Part shown: in pieces, positions 35,709 to 44,971 of the stretch
Position numbering within the stretch: the stretch's first letter is position 1
Layout: each line of letters begins with the position of its first letter
Assembly (NCBI RefSeq): GCF_001189845.1
Contig: NZ_LFLZ01000016.1
Span: 1 to 64,000, forward strand
Source of the DNA: Bradyrhizobium tropiciagri
Lineage (GTDB): Bacteria > Pseudomonadota > Alphaproteobacteria > Rhizobiales > Xanthobacteraceae
Reading direction: 5' to 3'
DNA: 64,000 bases
The notes under the pieces: generated by a model
Databases searched by the model: none
What the model saw: only the letters and a program-made list of their open reading frames with translations
What the model was told of the DNA's origin: nothing
Made by a program: the position numbers and the translations under genes

Positions 35709-36968
35709 ATGAGTTGCGCCTCTGGCCGCTCGCCTGCGGTCTGCTTTCTCCTCGGACTTCCACGAGCCGGGACGACGCTCCTGGCGCACCTGCTCCAATG
35801 CCATCCAGACGTCCTGGCTCCGCCTGAACCCTGGTTGATGTTGGCACTTGAAGCCTTTGGAAGGGTGGATCAACGCCACCCGGCAGGACCCTCGTTGATT
35901 GAGGTCGCAACCTCCGAATTCCTGGGGCGCATTGATCGGACGATTGCCATCCGGGCTTTTGCCGATGCAGCATACGGTCAGTACCTGACAGCAGCGGGCA
36001 AGCGGATCATCATAGACAAAACGCCACGCTATTGGACCGCGCTCGAATTCCTTGAACATGTCTATCCAGAAGCGCCACACATCCTCTTGCTGCGCAATCC
36101 TTATGCCATCGCGGCTTCACTGAAATCCACGTGGGGCATCCCGCTTCGGGCCGAGAGCTCCTATTCGGTCAGCCTCTCCAGCCTCGTCGATCTCATGCTC
36201 CGGCTGCCCGATGTCATCATATCTTCACTCGCCGATTTGGTTCTGGGCTTTCCCAGGCTGGCAGCGCACCGCGCGCGCGCGCAGACACAGCTGGTGCGAT
36301 ATGAACTCCTGGTGGCGCATCCGAACCAAGAGATTCGGCGCCTGCTATTGGGGCTCGGCTGTGATCCGGCGGCCGCCGCATATGCGAGCATGGGACAAGT
36401 AGATTATCTTCGATCCAGCAGCTTCGGAGATCGAAAGATCCTGGAACGAAACGCGGTCGATCAAAGCTCTATCAAGACATGGCAATCCCAACTAAGCGTC
36501 GAAGAGATGCAAACTGTGACCGATCTGGTCGGCACCAAGCTTTTGACGGAACTCGGCTATGAGGGGGAACTGCTGCTTGCACAGCAAGCCGGAGTTGTCG
36601 ATAGGGGACCTCATCTAACTGAACTCTATCGACAGATACTCCGAACCTGGTGGGATTTGCGAGCTGGCAAGGCGGCAGCGTCGTCCGGGCCATCTCAATC
36701 CGAGCAAGTCCACACTGCTCGGCAGGTTCCGGAGAACTTTCGATCGACGTGCGACATGTCCGTGGTGCAGGCACAAGATCTGTCCGCCCCCAGCTTTGCC
36801 GAAAATTTGCTGCTGGCCGATCCAATGAAAGCGCAGCTGCAACAGGCACTGTTGGCGTCAGAAGCTGATCGTGCTGCAGGGCTCGATGCTATTCGGACTC
36901 GCGACGCGGCTATTGAGATTTTGCGAGGCGAGGTCGCGCGGCTTGAGCAGATCGTCAATATGGCTTAG
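35709..36968 (+). CDS. PAPS-dependent sulfotransferase, probably acting on Nod factor (NodH/NoeE-like)
   Basis: A 419-residue cytoplasmic enzyme that would transfer sulfate from PAPS to a sugar. The 5'-phosphosulfate loop is GLPRAGTT (16-23), and the 3'-phosphate site is the RNPYAIAAS segment near residue 129. A helical coiled-coil-like tail ends the protein. ATG 35709 follows AGAGGG. NodH is usually about 250 residues and NoeE, which sulfates a Nod-factor fucose, is around 420, so length favours NoeE; I cannot confirm this by alignment. It lies next to nodP/nodQ, which make PAPS. Confidence 0.82.
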   Translation: MSCASGRSPAVCFLLGLPRAGTTLLAHLLQCHPDVLAPPEPWLMLALEAFGRVDQRHPAGPSLIEVATSEFLGRIDRTIAIRAFADAAYGQYLTAAGKRIIIDKTPRYWTALEFLEHVYPEAPHILLLRNPYAIAASLKSTWGIPLRAESSYSVSLSSLVDLMLRLPDVIISSLADLVLGFPRLAAHRARAQTQLVRYELLVAHPNQEIRRLLLGLGCDPAAAAYASMGQVDYLRSSSFGDRKILERNAVDQSSIKTWQSQLSVEEMQTVTDLVGTKLLTELGYEGELLLAQQAGVVDRGPHLTELYRQILRTWWDLRAGKAAASSGPSQSEQVHTARQVPENFRSTCDMSVVQAQDLSAPSFAENLLLADPMKAQLQQALLASEADRAAGLDAIRTRDAAIEILRGEVARLEQIVNMA

Positions 36969-36974
36969 GGTGAT

Positions 36975-36994
36975 GGATGCTTGCGATCAAAACA
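36975..36994 (+). promoter_or_regulatory. Candidate partial nod box before nodP
   Basis: GGATG, six bases, then ATCAAAACA matches the middle of the nod-box consensus (GGATG-N6-ATCNAAACA) with exact spacing. The left ATCCAT arm is missing and the right ATTTTACCAATC arm is only approximate and displaced. It is a weak call supported by position. Confidence 0.3.
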
Positions 36995-36996
36995 CG

Positions 36997-37013
36997 CTGG
37001 CTGATTTAGCCAG
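36997..37013 (+). terminator. Small hairpin after the sulfotransferase
   Basis: CTGGCT and AGCCAG pair across GATTT about 30 bases after the stop. There is no T-run; it may be a weak terminator or part of the regulatory region. Confidence 0.3.
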
Positions 37014-37234
37014 ACCTCCCACCACTCAACGAGTTGATCTGCGCCAATAACGTGTGAGGCAGGCGCCGGCGGCACCACGGTGGAATGCGACATGCCCCGA
37101 GAGTGTCAGTCAGTCCGCTGCGCAACCGGCATTTGATCGCTTGGATAGCGGCGCGCACCGGCGAGCTCGCACCCGACATTTCCTCCTCTGGGCCGGGGCT
37201 GCAGAACCGAGATCCTGCATCGAAAAGAACACAT

Positions 37235-38134
37235 ATGCTGCTAAAACATCTGCGCCGTCTTGAAGCTGAATCGATCGAAATCATGCGTGAGGTGGCCGCC
37301 GAGTTCAAAAGGCCGGTCATGCTTTACTCGATCGGAAAAGACTCGAGCGTTTTGCTGCACATCGCAATCAAGGCGTTCTATCCGGCAAAATTGCCTTTCC
37401 CCCTGCTTCACGTCGACACGACCTGGAAGTTCCGCGAGATGATCAGCTTCCGGGACGCGACGGCCAAGCGGCTCGGCGTCGAGCTGATCGTCCATGTGAA
37501 TGAGGAGGGTATTGCGCGCGGCATCAATCCGATCGACTCCGGCTCGGCGCTTCATACCCAGGTGATGAAGACCGACGCCCTGAAGCAGGCGCTCGAGCTT
37601 TACGGATTTGATGCCGCGCTTGGCGGAGCCAGGCGTGACGAGGAAAAGAGCCGCGCCAAGGAACGGATAATGTCTTTACGTTCGGCCGGACACGTATGGG
37701 ACCCCCGCAACCAGCGGCCGGAGCTCTGGAGCCTGTTCAACACGCGGATACGCCAGGGCGAAAGCATGCGCGTGTTTGCGATGTCAAACTGGACCGAGCT
37801 CGACGTATGGGAATATATCATGCTCGAAAAAATCCCGGTCGTCCCGCTCTACTTCGCAAAGCAAAGACCGACGGTGCGCCGAAATGGCGCGACGATCATG
37901 GTCGACGACAGGCGATTGCCGCTCAACTGCGATGAGACGCCGCAAATGCGCATGATCCGCTTTCGCACGCTGGGATGTTATCCCTTGAGCGGGGCCATTG
38001 AATCCGATGCGACGACGATCGAAGACGTCGTCGCAGAAATGCAGACTGCGTCGGTGTCGGAGCGTCAGGGACGCCTGATTGATACCGATGAAGCCGCTTC
38101 GATGGAGAAGAAGAAGCGGGAAGGTTACTTCTGA
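37235..38134 (+). CDS. nodP: Sulfate adenylyltransferase small subunit NodP/CysD
   Basis: Together with NodQ it makes adenosine 5'-phosphosulfate from ATP and sulfate. ATG 37235 gives 299 residues, the usual NodP/CysD length; the frame extends upstream but without family sequence. The PP-loop [11 protein letters not shown] (residues ~32-42) binds ATP, and the [13 protein letters not shown] and EGYF-COOH segments are typical. Its stop overlaps the nodQ start. Named nodP rather than cysD because of the sulfotransferase beside it; sequence alone cannot separate the two. Confidence 0.9.
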   Translation: MLLKHLRRLEAESIEIMREVAAEFKRPVMLYSIGKDSSVLLHIAIKAFYPAKLPFPLLHVDTTWKFREMISFRDATAKRLGVELIVHVNEEGIARGINPIDSGSALHTQVMKTDALKQALELYGFDAALGGARRDEEKSRAKERIMSLRSAGHVWDPRNQRPELWSLFNTRIRQGESMRVFAMSNWTELDVWEYIMLEKIPVVPLYFAKQRPTVRRNGATIMVDDRRLPLNCDETPQMRMIRFRTLGCYPLSGAIESDATTIEDVVAEMQTASVSERQGRLIDTDEAASMEKKKREGYF

Positions 38135-40020
38135 TGACTTCCATAGCAATATCGAAACCTGTCCACCCTCGTGCAAGGGACCAGCTGCGATTCATAACGT
38201 GCGGCTCGGTGGACGACGGAAAATCGACCCTGATCGGCCGGTTGCTGCACGACAGCAAGATGATCTACCAAGATCAGCTTGCGGCAGTGAAACGCGACAG
38301 CATCAGGCACGGCAGCGCCGACATCGACTTCGCGCTGCTCGTGGATGGGCTCGAGGCCGAACGGGAGCAGGGCATCACGATCGACGTCGCCTACCGCTTC
38401 TTCACGACGCCGCGGCGCTCTTTCATGGTGGCTGACACTCCCGGTCACGAGCAGTACACCCGCAACATGGCAACCGGTGCCTCGAATGCGCAGCTCGCAA
38501 TCATCCTGATCGATGCCCGCAAGGGTGTGTTGGTTCAGACCCGCCGCCACTCCTTTATCTGTTCGCTGCTTGGCATTCGCCATGTTGTGCTGGCAGTGAA
38601 CAAGATTGACCTTGTCGCATACAGCAAGGTTGCTTTCGATCGGCTCGTCGCCGACTATCTGGCCTTTGCCGCCGGCCTTGGCTTTAGCTCGATTGTTCCG
38701 ATTCCGATCTCTGCCCGTCACGGCGACAACGTCGTCGATCGGTCCGCTCATACCAAGTGGTATCATGGTCCTTGCCTGATGGAGCATTTGGAGAGCATCG
38801 ATATCCAATCCGACACGGCAAGCCAGGCTTTCCGCTTTCCCGTCCAATGGGTGAACCGGCCCGATCCGGATTTTCGCGGCTACGCCGGATCGGTGGCTTC
38901 CGGCAGGATCTCGGCAGGCGACGATGTCGTTGTCGCCGCATCCGGACGGACCACCCGCATCAAGCGGATCGTGACCCAGGACGGCGACCTTGTCGACGCC
39001 GAAGCCGGCGATGCCGTTACCATTACGCTGGAAGACCAGATCGATATCGGCCGTGGCGATATTCTGTCGCGGCCAACCGAACGACCCAGCGTCGCCGACC
39101 AATTCGCCGCTTATCTGATCTGGATGGACAGCGAGCCGCTCGCTCCCGGACGAAATTACATCCTGCGAATTGGCTCGCAGACGGTTGCCGGCAGCGTTAC
39201 CGCAATCAGGTATCGGATCGATGTCAACACGTGTGAGCACCTGGCGGCCGAGACGCTTTCTCTCAATGAGATCGCGTTCTGCAATGTTGCGATCGCACTG
39301 CCCGCCGCATTCGATCCTTACGACGTCAACCGGAAAACCGGATCATTCATCGTCATTGATCGTTTCACCAACCGTACGGTCGGCGCCGGCATGATCGCGT
39401 TTCCGCTGCGGCGGGCCACCAATGTTTCCTGGCAGGCGCCTTCGGTGGGCAGGAGTGAACGCGCCGCGCTCAAGCATCAGAAGCCTTGCGTCGTCTGGTT
39501 CACTGGCCTGTCTGGCGCGGGAAAGTCGACAATCGCAAATTTGGTTGATCAGAAGCTGCTCGCGATGTCGCGGCATGCCATGCTGCTGGATGGTGACGAC
39601 CTCCGGAACGGATTGAACGCGGACCTGGGCTTCTCGAAGGCTGAGCGGGTGGAGAACATTAGGCGCGCCGGACAGGTTGCCAAGTTGATGCTGGACAGCG
39701 GCTTGATCGTGATCTGCTCGTTCATCTCCCCCTACAGGTCCGAACGAGACATGGTTCGCAGCCTGATTGGCAAGGACGAGTTCGTCGAAGTCTTTGTCGA
39801 TACGCCAATCGAGGAATGCGCAAGGCGGGATCCAAAAGGTCTTTACTCGAAGGCAAAAGCCGGTGAGATCAAGAACGTCACAGGCATCGATGCGTCCTAC
39901 GAAGCGCCGACAAGGCCGGAAATTCATCTCAGGACGATGGAGCAGGCCCCAGAGCAAGCAGCGGAAGTCGTCGTCGATGCCGTGATGGCGCGCGCACTCC
40001 TCTGCGATGAGCGGCGATAA
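38134..40020 (+). CDS. nodQ: Bifunctional sulfate adenylyltransferase GTPase / APS kinase NodQ (CysNC)
   Basis: A 628-residue fusion. The N-terminal EF-Tu-like GTPase has GSVDDGKST (24-32), DTPGHEQYTRN and NKIDL and powers sulfate activation with NodP. The C-terminal APS kinase has the P-loop GLSGAGKST (~458-466), DGDDLRNGLN and the FIEVFVDTP-like segment, and makes PAPS. The arrangement is standard for NodQ. The frame is intact and translationally coupled to nodP. Confidence 0.95.
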   Translation: MTSIAISKPVHPRARDQLRFITCGSVDDGKSTLIGRLLHDSKMIYQDQLAAVKRDSIRHGSADIDFALLVDGLEAEREQGITIDVAYRFFTTPRRSFMVADTPGHEQYTRNMATGASNAQLAIILIDARKGVLVQTRRHSFICSLLGIRHVVLAVNKIDLVAYSKVAFDRLVADYLAFAAGLGFSSIVPIPISARHGDNVVDRSAHTKWYHGPCLMEHLESIDIQSDTASQAFRFPVQWVNRPDPDFRGYAGSVASGRISAGDDVVVAASGRTTRIKRIVTQDGDLVDAEAGDAVTITLEDQIDIGRGDILSRPTERPSVADQFAAYLIWMDSEPLAPGRNYILRIGSQTVAGSVTAIRYRIDVNTCEHLAAETLSLNEIAFCNVAIALPAAFDPYDVNRKTGSFIVIDRFTNRTVGAGMIAFPLRRATNVSWQAPSVGRSERAALKHQKPCVVWFTGLSGAGKSTIANLVDQKLLAMSRHAMLLDGDDLRNGLNADLGFSKAERVENIRRAGQVAKLMLDSGLIVICSFISPYRSERDMVRSLIGKDEFVEVFVDTPIEECARRDPKGLYSKAKAGEIKNVTGIDASYEAPTRPEIHLRTMEQAPEQAAEVVVDAVMARALLCDERR

Positions 40021-40126
40021 GCCGGCTTCGTCGTCGCGGATGCCGCTCACCAGCCTACTGGTCTGGCGAAGGCGACTCGGGTTAAGTGGGAGCATCGATC
40101 GGATTCGTCGATGCTAAGGGATTAAG

Positions 40127-40321
40127 ATGGTTGCATCCACTCGTCGATTGCCGGCTTCCGGTTATGTGCTCGAAGTCGATGGTCAATTGAAAACCGAGTT
40201 CGCGACGAGAGACGGCGCCTGGGCAGGAGCGCAAGAACTTAAGAGGCGCCGTCCCATGCTCCAGGTCAGAGTGTACGACGCCATGACGAAGGACAGAGAG
40301 GAAGTCAGCCTTCCAGTCTAA
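40127..40321 (+). CDS. Small hypothetical protein, paralogue of the one at 3567
   Basis: A 64-residue protein sharing the YVLEVDG, EFATRDGA, AGAQELK and PMLQVRVYDA blocks with the protein at 3567-3749. The ribosome site (GGGATTAAG) is fair. It lies 106 bases after nodQ and could be read from its transcript. Function unknown. Confidence 0.6.
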   Translation: MVASTRRLPASGYVLEVDGQLKTEFATRDGAWAGAQELKRRRPMLQVRVYDAMTKDREEVSLPV

Positions 40322-40529
40322 GTGTTTTCAAGCGTCCTTTTTTCTGCGTGGGGCTAGCGGCGCGCCGAGTTGCTGTGCAGGCAGAGCCGCAGTGTCTTGG
40401 AGCCTCGATCTCGTCCGCAACTCCGAGACTGAGGGGCAAGGTTACCTCTTTTTCCTCAGCCACGGCGTCTCACGCTGTTCGCCGGCGACTACTTGACGCG
40501 CCCTCAGGCCATTTCACTTTATCATCGGT

Positions 40530-40718
40530 AGTGTTCGAAAGGCTATTGAGGGCGTTCGCTGGGTTCTATCAGGACAATGCCGGAGCTGCCCTGCGTAACT
40601 TTAAGCGGCGAGGCGATGACCATTTCATGCCACCGGGAGTCGCAATCCTGAGAAGGGGCGGTAAGAGCGGCGAACCGGAGCCAGGAAACCTGCTGCCAGC
40701 CGTGGTCATGCGCAATGC
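40530..40718 (+). promoter_or_regulatory. Second cobalamin riboswitch, upstream of the Ni/Co transporter
   Basis: Recognisable blocks are CCGGAGCTGCCCTGCGTAACTT (a variant of GCTGCCCCCGCAACTGT), GAGAAGGGGCGGTAAGAG, and the B12 box GAGCCAGGAAACCTGC. Some conserved positions deviate, so it may be weakened. Boundaries are approximate. A B12 element ahead of this transporter family points to cobalt as the substrate. Confidence 0.78.
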
Positions 40719-41125
40719 GTCGGATGGGGTGACCTGAGGCACTGGTTGGCCCGTTAAACTTGACTACGGCGCAGATCCAGATTGCAACGTCAACGCGTCA
40801 ACGCGGCGGCGCAATCGCGCGACACGAGCTGACGCCAGGATAGAAGCCGCACGAAGCGGTCAAGCACGTTAGCCCAGCAGAGCGGCACGAAACCTGCACC
40901 GCGAGAGGGCACCAGCCCTGAGAAATAGGAAATGCCACTCAACTCCACTGCCGTTGCGACCAGCGCAATTGTCCACCTCGTGCTGCGAATGGCCATGATC
41001 ATCCGATGCTGTATCCGTCGGTTCGTCTTCAGTCTGAACGGACCGGCTTTGGCGTGCGCGGCGCTTATGCAACAGGGGACGTTCGTGACCAAACTCATGC
41101 TTAGACGCGCTACCGAAGCAAGATC
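40719..41125. other. Leader between riboswitch and transporter
   Basis: No supported gene. At about 400 bases this is unusually long for a riboswitch leader, so a small gene may have decayed here. Confidence 0.35.
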
Positions 41126-42174
41126 ATGTTCACATATCTAAAGCTTGTCTTAGACGACGCATCGGCGGCCTCGCGTAGTCGAGTCATCTCGCTCTATGCC
41201 TTCTTGTTGGTTATCAATTGCTTGGCCTGGACCTGGGCCATCGTAGCGCTGTCCGACAGGCCGACGCTGCTGGCGACAGCCTTGCTGGCCTATGTGCTCG
41301 GCCTTCGGCACGCCGTCGATGCAGATCATATTGCGACCATCGACAATGTCGTTCGCAAGCTGATGCAGGATGGCAGGCATCCTCTCGCGGTCGGACTTTT
41401 CTTCGCCTTTGGCCATTCCTCGTCGGTTGCAGTAGCGGTCGCCGCGATCGCAGCTGCGGCGCTCGCCCTGCAAAGCGGTTTCCAGGAGTTCCGGGCGGTC
41501 GGCAGCATCATCGGCACCGGTGCATCAGCCTTCTTCTTGCTGACGATTGCCGCCATCAATCTTGTGATCCTACGGGATGTCTGGCGGAGCTTTCAGCGTG
41601 CGCGGCGTGGCGAACGAATTGGAGAGCATGAGTTCGATCTGCTTCTGTCCGGTCGTGGCTTGCTGTCCCGGCTCTTGCGCCCACTGTTTCGCATGGTGAC
41701 GGCGAGCTGGCAGATGTTCGCGGTCGGTCTGTTGTTCGGCCTCGGATTCGATACCGCGACGGAAATCAGCCTTTTTCACCGTCGCAGCCGGTCAAGCTTC
41801 GGGAGGGCTGGACGTCAGCACGGTGATGATATTTCCGGCTCTCTTCGCCGCCGGCATGATGCTTGTCGATACGACCGACAGCGTCTTGATGGTCGGCGCG
41901 TATGGCTGGGCTTTCCTCAATCCGATCCGCAAGATCTGGTACAATCTGACCATTACGGCGATCTCAGTCGTCGTGGCGTTGCTGATCGGCGGCATCGAGG
42001 CACTTGGCCTGCTCGCCAGCGCTTGAAGGCACCTTCTGGAGCGCGGTGGACGATCTCAACGGCAGCTTGGCCAATTTCGGCTATCTCGTGGTGGGCATCT
42101 TCCTGGCCAGTTGGGCGCTGTCATTTGCGATCTATCGCTGGCAAGGACTCGAAAAGCCGCTCAAGCCGGGGTGA
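41126..42174 (+). pseudogene. NiCoT-family nickel/cobalt transporter, two frameshifts
   Basis: An inner-membrane permease of the HupN/HoxN/NixA family. The family signatures are present: RHAVDADHIATIDN, FFAFGHSSSVAV and LGFDTATEI. After the last of these the frame breaks at a T-run near 41779 (one extra base). The next part (VSTVMIFPALFAAGMMLVDTT) lies in a second frame, and near 42024 another extra T moves the ending (YLVVGIFLASWALS, KPLKPG) to a third. The restored protein would be about 349 residues, normal for the family. Both changes are in or next to runs of T, so sequencing error must be excluded. The upstream riboswitch suggests cobalt import. Confidence 0.85.
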
Positions 42175-42991
42175 ACTCATACAACCAATGATCGCACGTC
42201 TTCGCTGTCATTGGCTCCGTGCGTTTGACATCGAACAATGTCGGGTTCAATACCACCGGCGCAATAGCGACGTCGAAATAACCGATCGCAGGCGTTCAAA
42301 ACTGCGAATAGTTTGCGCTCTGGCCAAGCGCGGTCAGTCCCGGCGCTCCACTGGTTCGCTGTGTCCGCAATCGCCGGTGGAGTGGCTTGGTTGTGCGACT
42401 AGAGCCAGAAACCTCCAATATTGAGCTCGAAAGTCGCCAATGATAGAGCGGCAACACCTCTGAGGACATCAGTCATCGTCTGGCCTGCCACACATCTGGG
42501 CTAGTCCGCTTCTCCGCCTTTCGATGTCGTGAAATGTTGGCATCGCTCTTGCTGGTGCACACAGGCTCAGTCGAATGCTTAAGAAGTCGCTCAAGGGGCT
42601 CGTGCCAAGTGATCAACTGCTTCGTTTTCCGTCGAATGGCTTTACATGTCCGGCAAGCGCCTCGAGGAACGAAACGTCCGCGTCTTCGACGCGTCGAGCT
42701 CTGATCGACGGCTCGCTAATCGTCGCTAGAGGTGACCGGACGTTGGTTCATCAACTCAGGTGTACTGACCAGCTCCTGCATTTGAAGCGACCGCGGATCG
42801 GCCTGCCTACCTCAGGACTGAGGATAGATAGCTATTTTTTTATCGACGACGATCGACGCGGTACACGACCAATGTGGGAATGGGACAATCGAAGACGATC
42901 TCGGAGGCGCACCGCGGCAGCGCCACCAGTCTGCACAGCAGCGTGCGCACGTTTTTGAAACTGATCGCACGAGCTGGAGGGGTGAACGACG
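42175..42991. other. Gene-poor stretch
   Basis: Nothing supported between the transporter remnant and the amine oxidase gene. Confidence 0.4.
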
Positions 42992-44581
42992 GTGCAGAAT
43001 GAATCTGGGATCAGGCGGCGGGATCTGCTCACGCTGATCGGGACCATCGCTGGCAGCTCGGCGATGTATCAGGCGATGATGAGCCTCGGCTTCGCATCGG
43101 CGTCCGCCTACAAGGGACCGCTGAAGCTCGCGGGCGACGTCAAGGGAACCTCGGTGCTGATCCTCGGCGCCGGGCTTGCCGGCATGACGGCGGCGCTGGA
43201 GCTGCGCAAGGCTGGCTACAAGGTCCAGACCCTGGAATTCAACAGTCGCGCCGGCGGCCGCAACTGGTCGATCCGCGGCGGTGACAGCTTTACCGAGCTC
43301 GGCGGCTTCAGGCAGACCTGCCAGTTCGAGCAGGGGCTCTATCTCAATCCCGGCCCGTGGCGAATTCCCTGCCACCACCGGGCGCTGCTCGATTATTGCG
43401 GGCGGCTCAATGTCACGCTGGAGCCCTTCATCCAGCTCAACCACAACGCCTTTCTGCACGCGACGCGCGCATTCGACGGCAAGCCGCAACGCTTTCGCAG
43501 CATCAAGGCGGATTTCCAGGGCGGGGTGGCCGAGCTGCTGGCGAAGGTCAGCCAGCAGGGCAGGCTCGACGAGTTCGTCGACAAGGAAGACCAGGAGATC
43601 CTGTTGCAGTCGCTGCGCGACTGGGGCGCGCTGGATCGCGATTACAAATACAATGCCAACCTCGGCTCCGCCGAGTTTCGCGGCTATGCCCACGATCCCG
43701 GCGGCGGCCTGATGCCCGATCCGTTGCCCAGCGATCCGATCTCGCTGCAGGAGCTGCTGCGGTCGCGGATGTGGCGCTATCTGCAGATCTTTGCGCGTTA
43801 CGACTTCCAGACCACCATGTTCCAGCCGGTCGGCGGCATGGACATGATTGGCAAGGCCTTCGCGCGCGAGGTCGGCGATCTCATCCGCTATAACGCCAAG
43901 GTGACGCAAATCCAGCAGAGCAGCTCCGGCGTCACTGTGAGCTATGTCGACACCGCCAGTCCACCCGCCGTGCAGCAGGCGACTGCGGATTGGTGCATCT
44001 GCACCATCCCGCTGTCGATCCTGAGCCAGCTGCCGATCGATGTCGGCGGGCCGATGAAAAATGCGATCGATTCCTTGCCCTACCTAGCCTCGGTGAAGAT
44101 CGGGCTGCAGTTCAAACGCCGCTTCTGGGAGGAGGACGACGCGATCTATGGAGGCATCAGCTACACCGACCTGCCGATCCAGCAGATCGCCTACCCGAAT
44201 ACTGGCTTCAACAGTGGCGGCCGCGGCATCCTGCTCGGCGCTTACATGCATGGGGGCGCCAATTCGTTCGAGTTCACCGCCATGACACCGGCCGAGCGGG
44301 TCGCCAGCGCAGTCGAGTTCGGTGCCGCAATCCATCCGCAATACAGGAACGAATTCGAGCACGGCGTCGCGGTGGCCTGGCATCGCGTGCCGTTCACGCT
44401 CGGCTGCGCCGGCCAGTGGACCGAGGCCGCCCGCGCACAGCACTACCGCAATCTGTGCCAGATCGACGGCCGCATCGCGCTGGCGGGCGAGCACGCATCG
44501 CAGCTGCCATGGCAGGAGGGAGCGATCCTGTCGGCGCTCGATGCCATTACCCGATTGCACGAACGCGTGGTGAAGACGTGA
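42992..44581 (+). CDS. Flavin-containing amine oxidase
   Basis: A 529-residue FAD enzyme of the monoamine/L-amino-acid oxidase family. GTG 42992 follows GGAGGGG. The N-terminus has a twin-arginine-like RRRDLLTLIG and a hydrophobic stretch, so it may be exported folded. The dinucleotide-binding GAGLAGM (~57) is followed by EFNSRAGGRNW, and the C-terminal FAD segment includes LAGEHASQLPWQEGAI. The substrate is not evident. Its stop overlaps the ATG of the next small gene, and an MFS exporter and a QueD-like enzyme follow on the same strand. Confidence 0.88.
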   Translation: MQNESGIRRRDLLTLIGTIAGSSAMYQAMMSLGFASASAYKGPLKLAGDVKGTSVLILGAGLAGMTAALELRKAGYKVQTLEFNSRAGGRNWSIRGGDSFTELGGFRQTCQFEQGLYLNPGPWRIPCHHRALLDYCGRLNVTLEPFIQLNHNAFLHATRAFDGKPQRFRSIKADFQGGVAELLAKVSQQGRLDEFVDKEDQEILLQSLRDWGALDRDYKYNANLGSAEFRGYAHDPGGGLMPDPLPSDPISLQELLRSRMWRYLQIFARYDFQTTMFQPVGGMDMIGKAFAREVGDLIRYNAKVTQIQQSSSGVTVSYVDTASPPAVQQATADWCICTIPLSILSQLPIDVGGPMKNAIDSLPYLASVKIGLQFKRRFWEEDDAIYGGISYTDLPIQQIAYPNTGFNSGGRGILLGAYMHGGANSFEFTAMTPAERVASAVEFGAAIHPQYRNEFEHGVAVAWHRVPFTLGCAGQWTEAARAQHYRNLCQIDGRIALAGEHASQLPWQEGAILSALDAITRLHERVVKT

Positions 44582-44877
44582 TGATGCGGGCAGGAACAGT
44601 TGTCGCTGCTGCGCTGGCCTTGCCGCCGGCAAGCGCGACCCTTGGAGAGGATAACGCCACGGGCAAGTGCACCTTCTGCTCGGACCGTGGATTTCTAACC
44701 AGCGATGACGCTGTCGACCTCTCTGAGGAGCTGGAGACGCGCTGGGTCAGCGATGGCTACGATCGGCGTCCGTCAGGGAGCCTTGCTTGCCAATGTGACG
44801 TCGACAGCGCCGTCTACTGGGAAGGCAACTGGGCGCAACAAGATGAAGGGCAGGCGGGCGCGGTGTGCATTCATTGA
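44581..44877 (+). CDS. Small secreted cysteine-containing protein
   Basis: A 98-residue protein translationally coupled to the amine oxidase (TGATG overlap). It has a short signal peptide (AGTVVAAALALPPASA), then a CTFC pair and two more cysteines (ACQC), an acidic middle and a final VCIH. No family is recognised. Co-location suggests it serves the amine oxidase, for example as an export or redox partner; this is inference. Confidence 0.55.
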   Translation: MMRAGTVVAAALALPPASATLGEDNATGKCTFCSDRGFLTSDDAVDLSEELETRWVSDGYDRRPSGSLACQCDVDSAVYWEGNWAQQDEGQAGAVCIH

Positions 44878-44971
44878 GTGTGGTCTGATCCGAACTGATA
44901 ACGGCTAGCCGCTGTCTTTTCAAACCGTTCTCTTAAGGCACGTGCAAAATCGATTTCGGGAGGATAGGCAG

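Noticed and set aside
38125..39240. 371-residue minus-strand frame opposite nodQ
   Set aside because: It is the antisense shadow of a confidently identified nodQ in GC-rich DNA.
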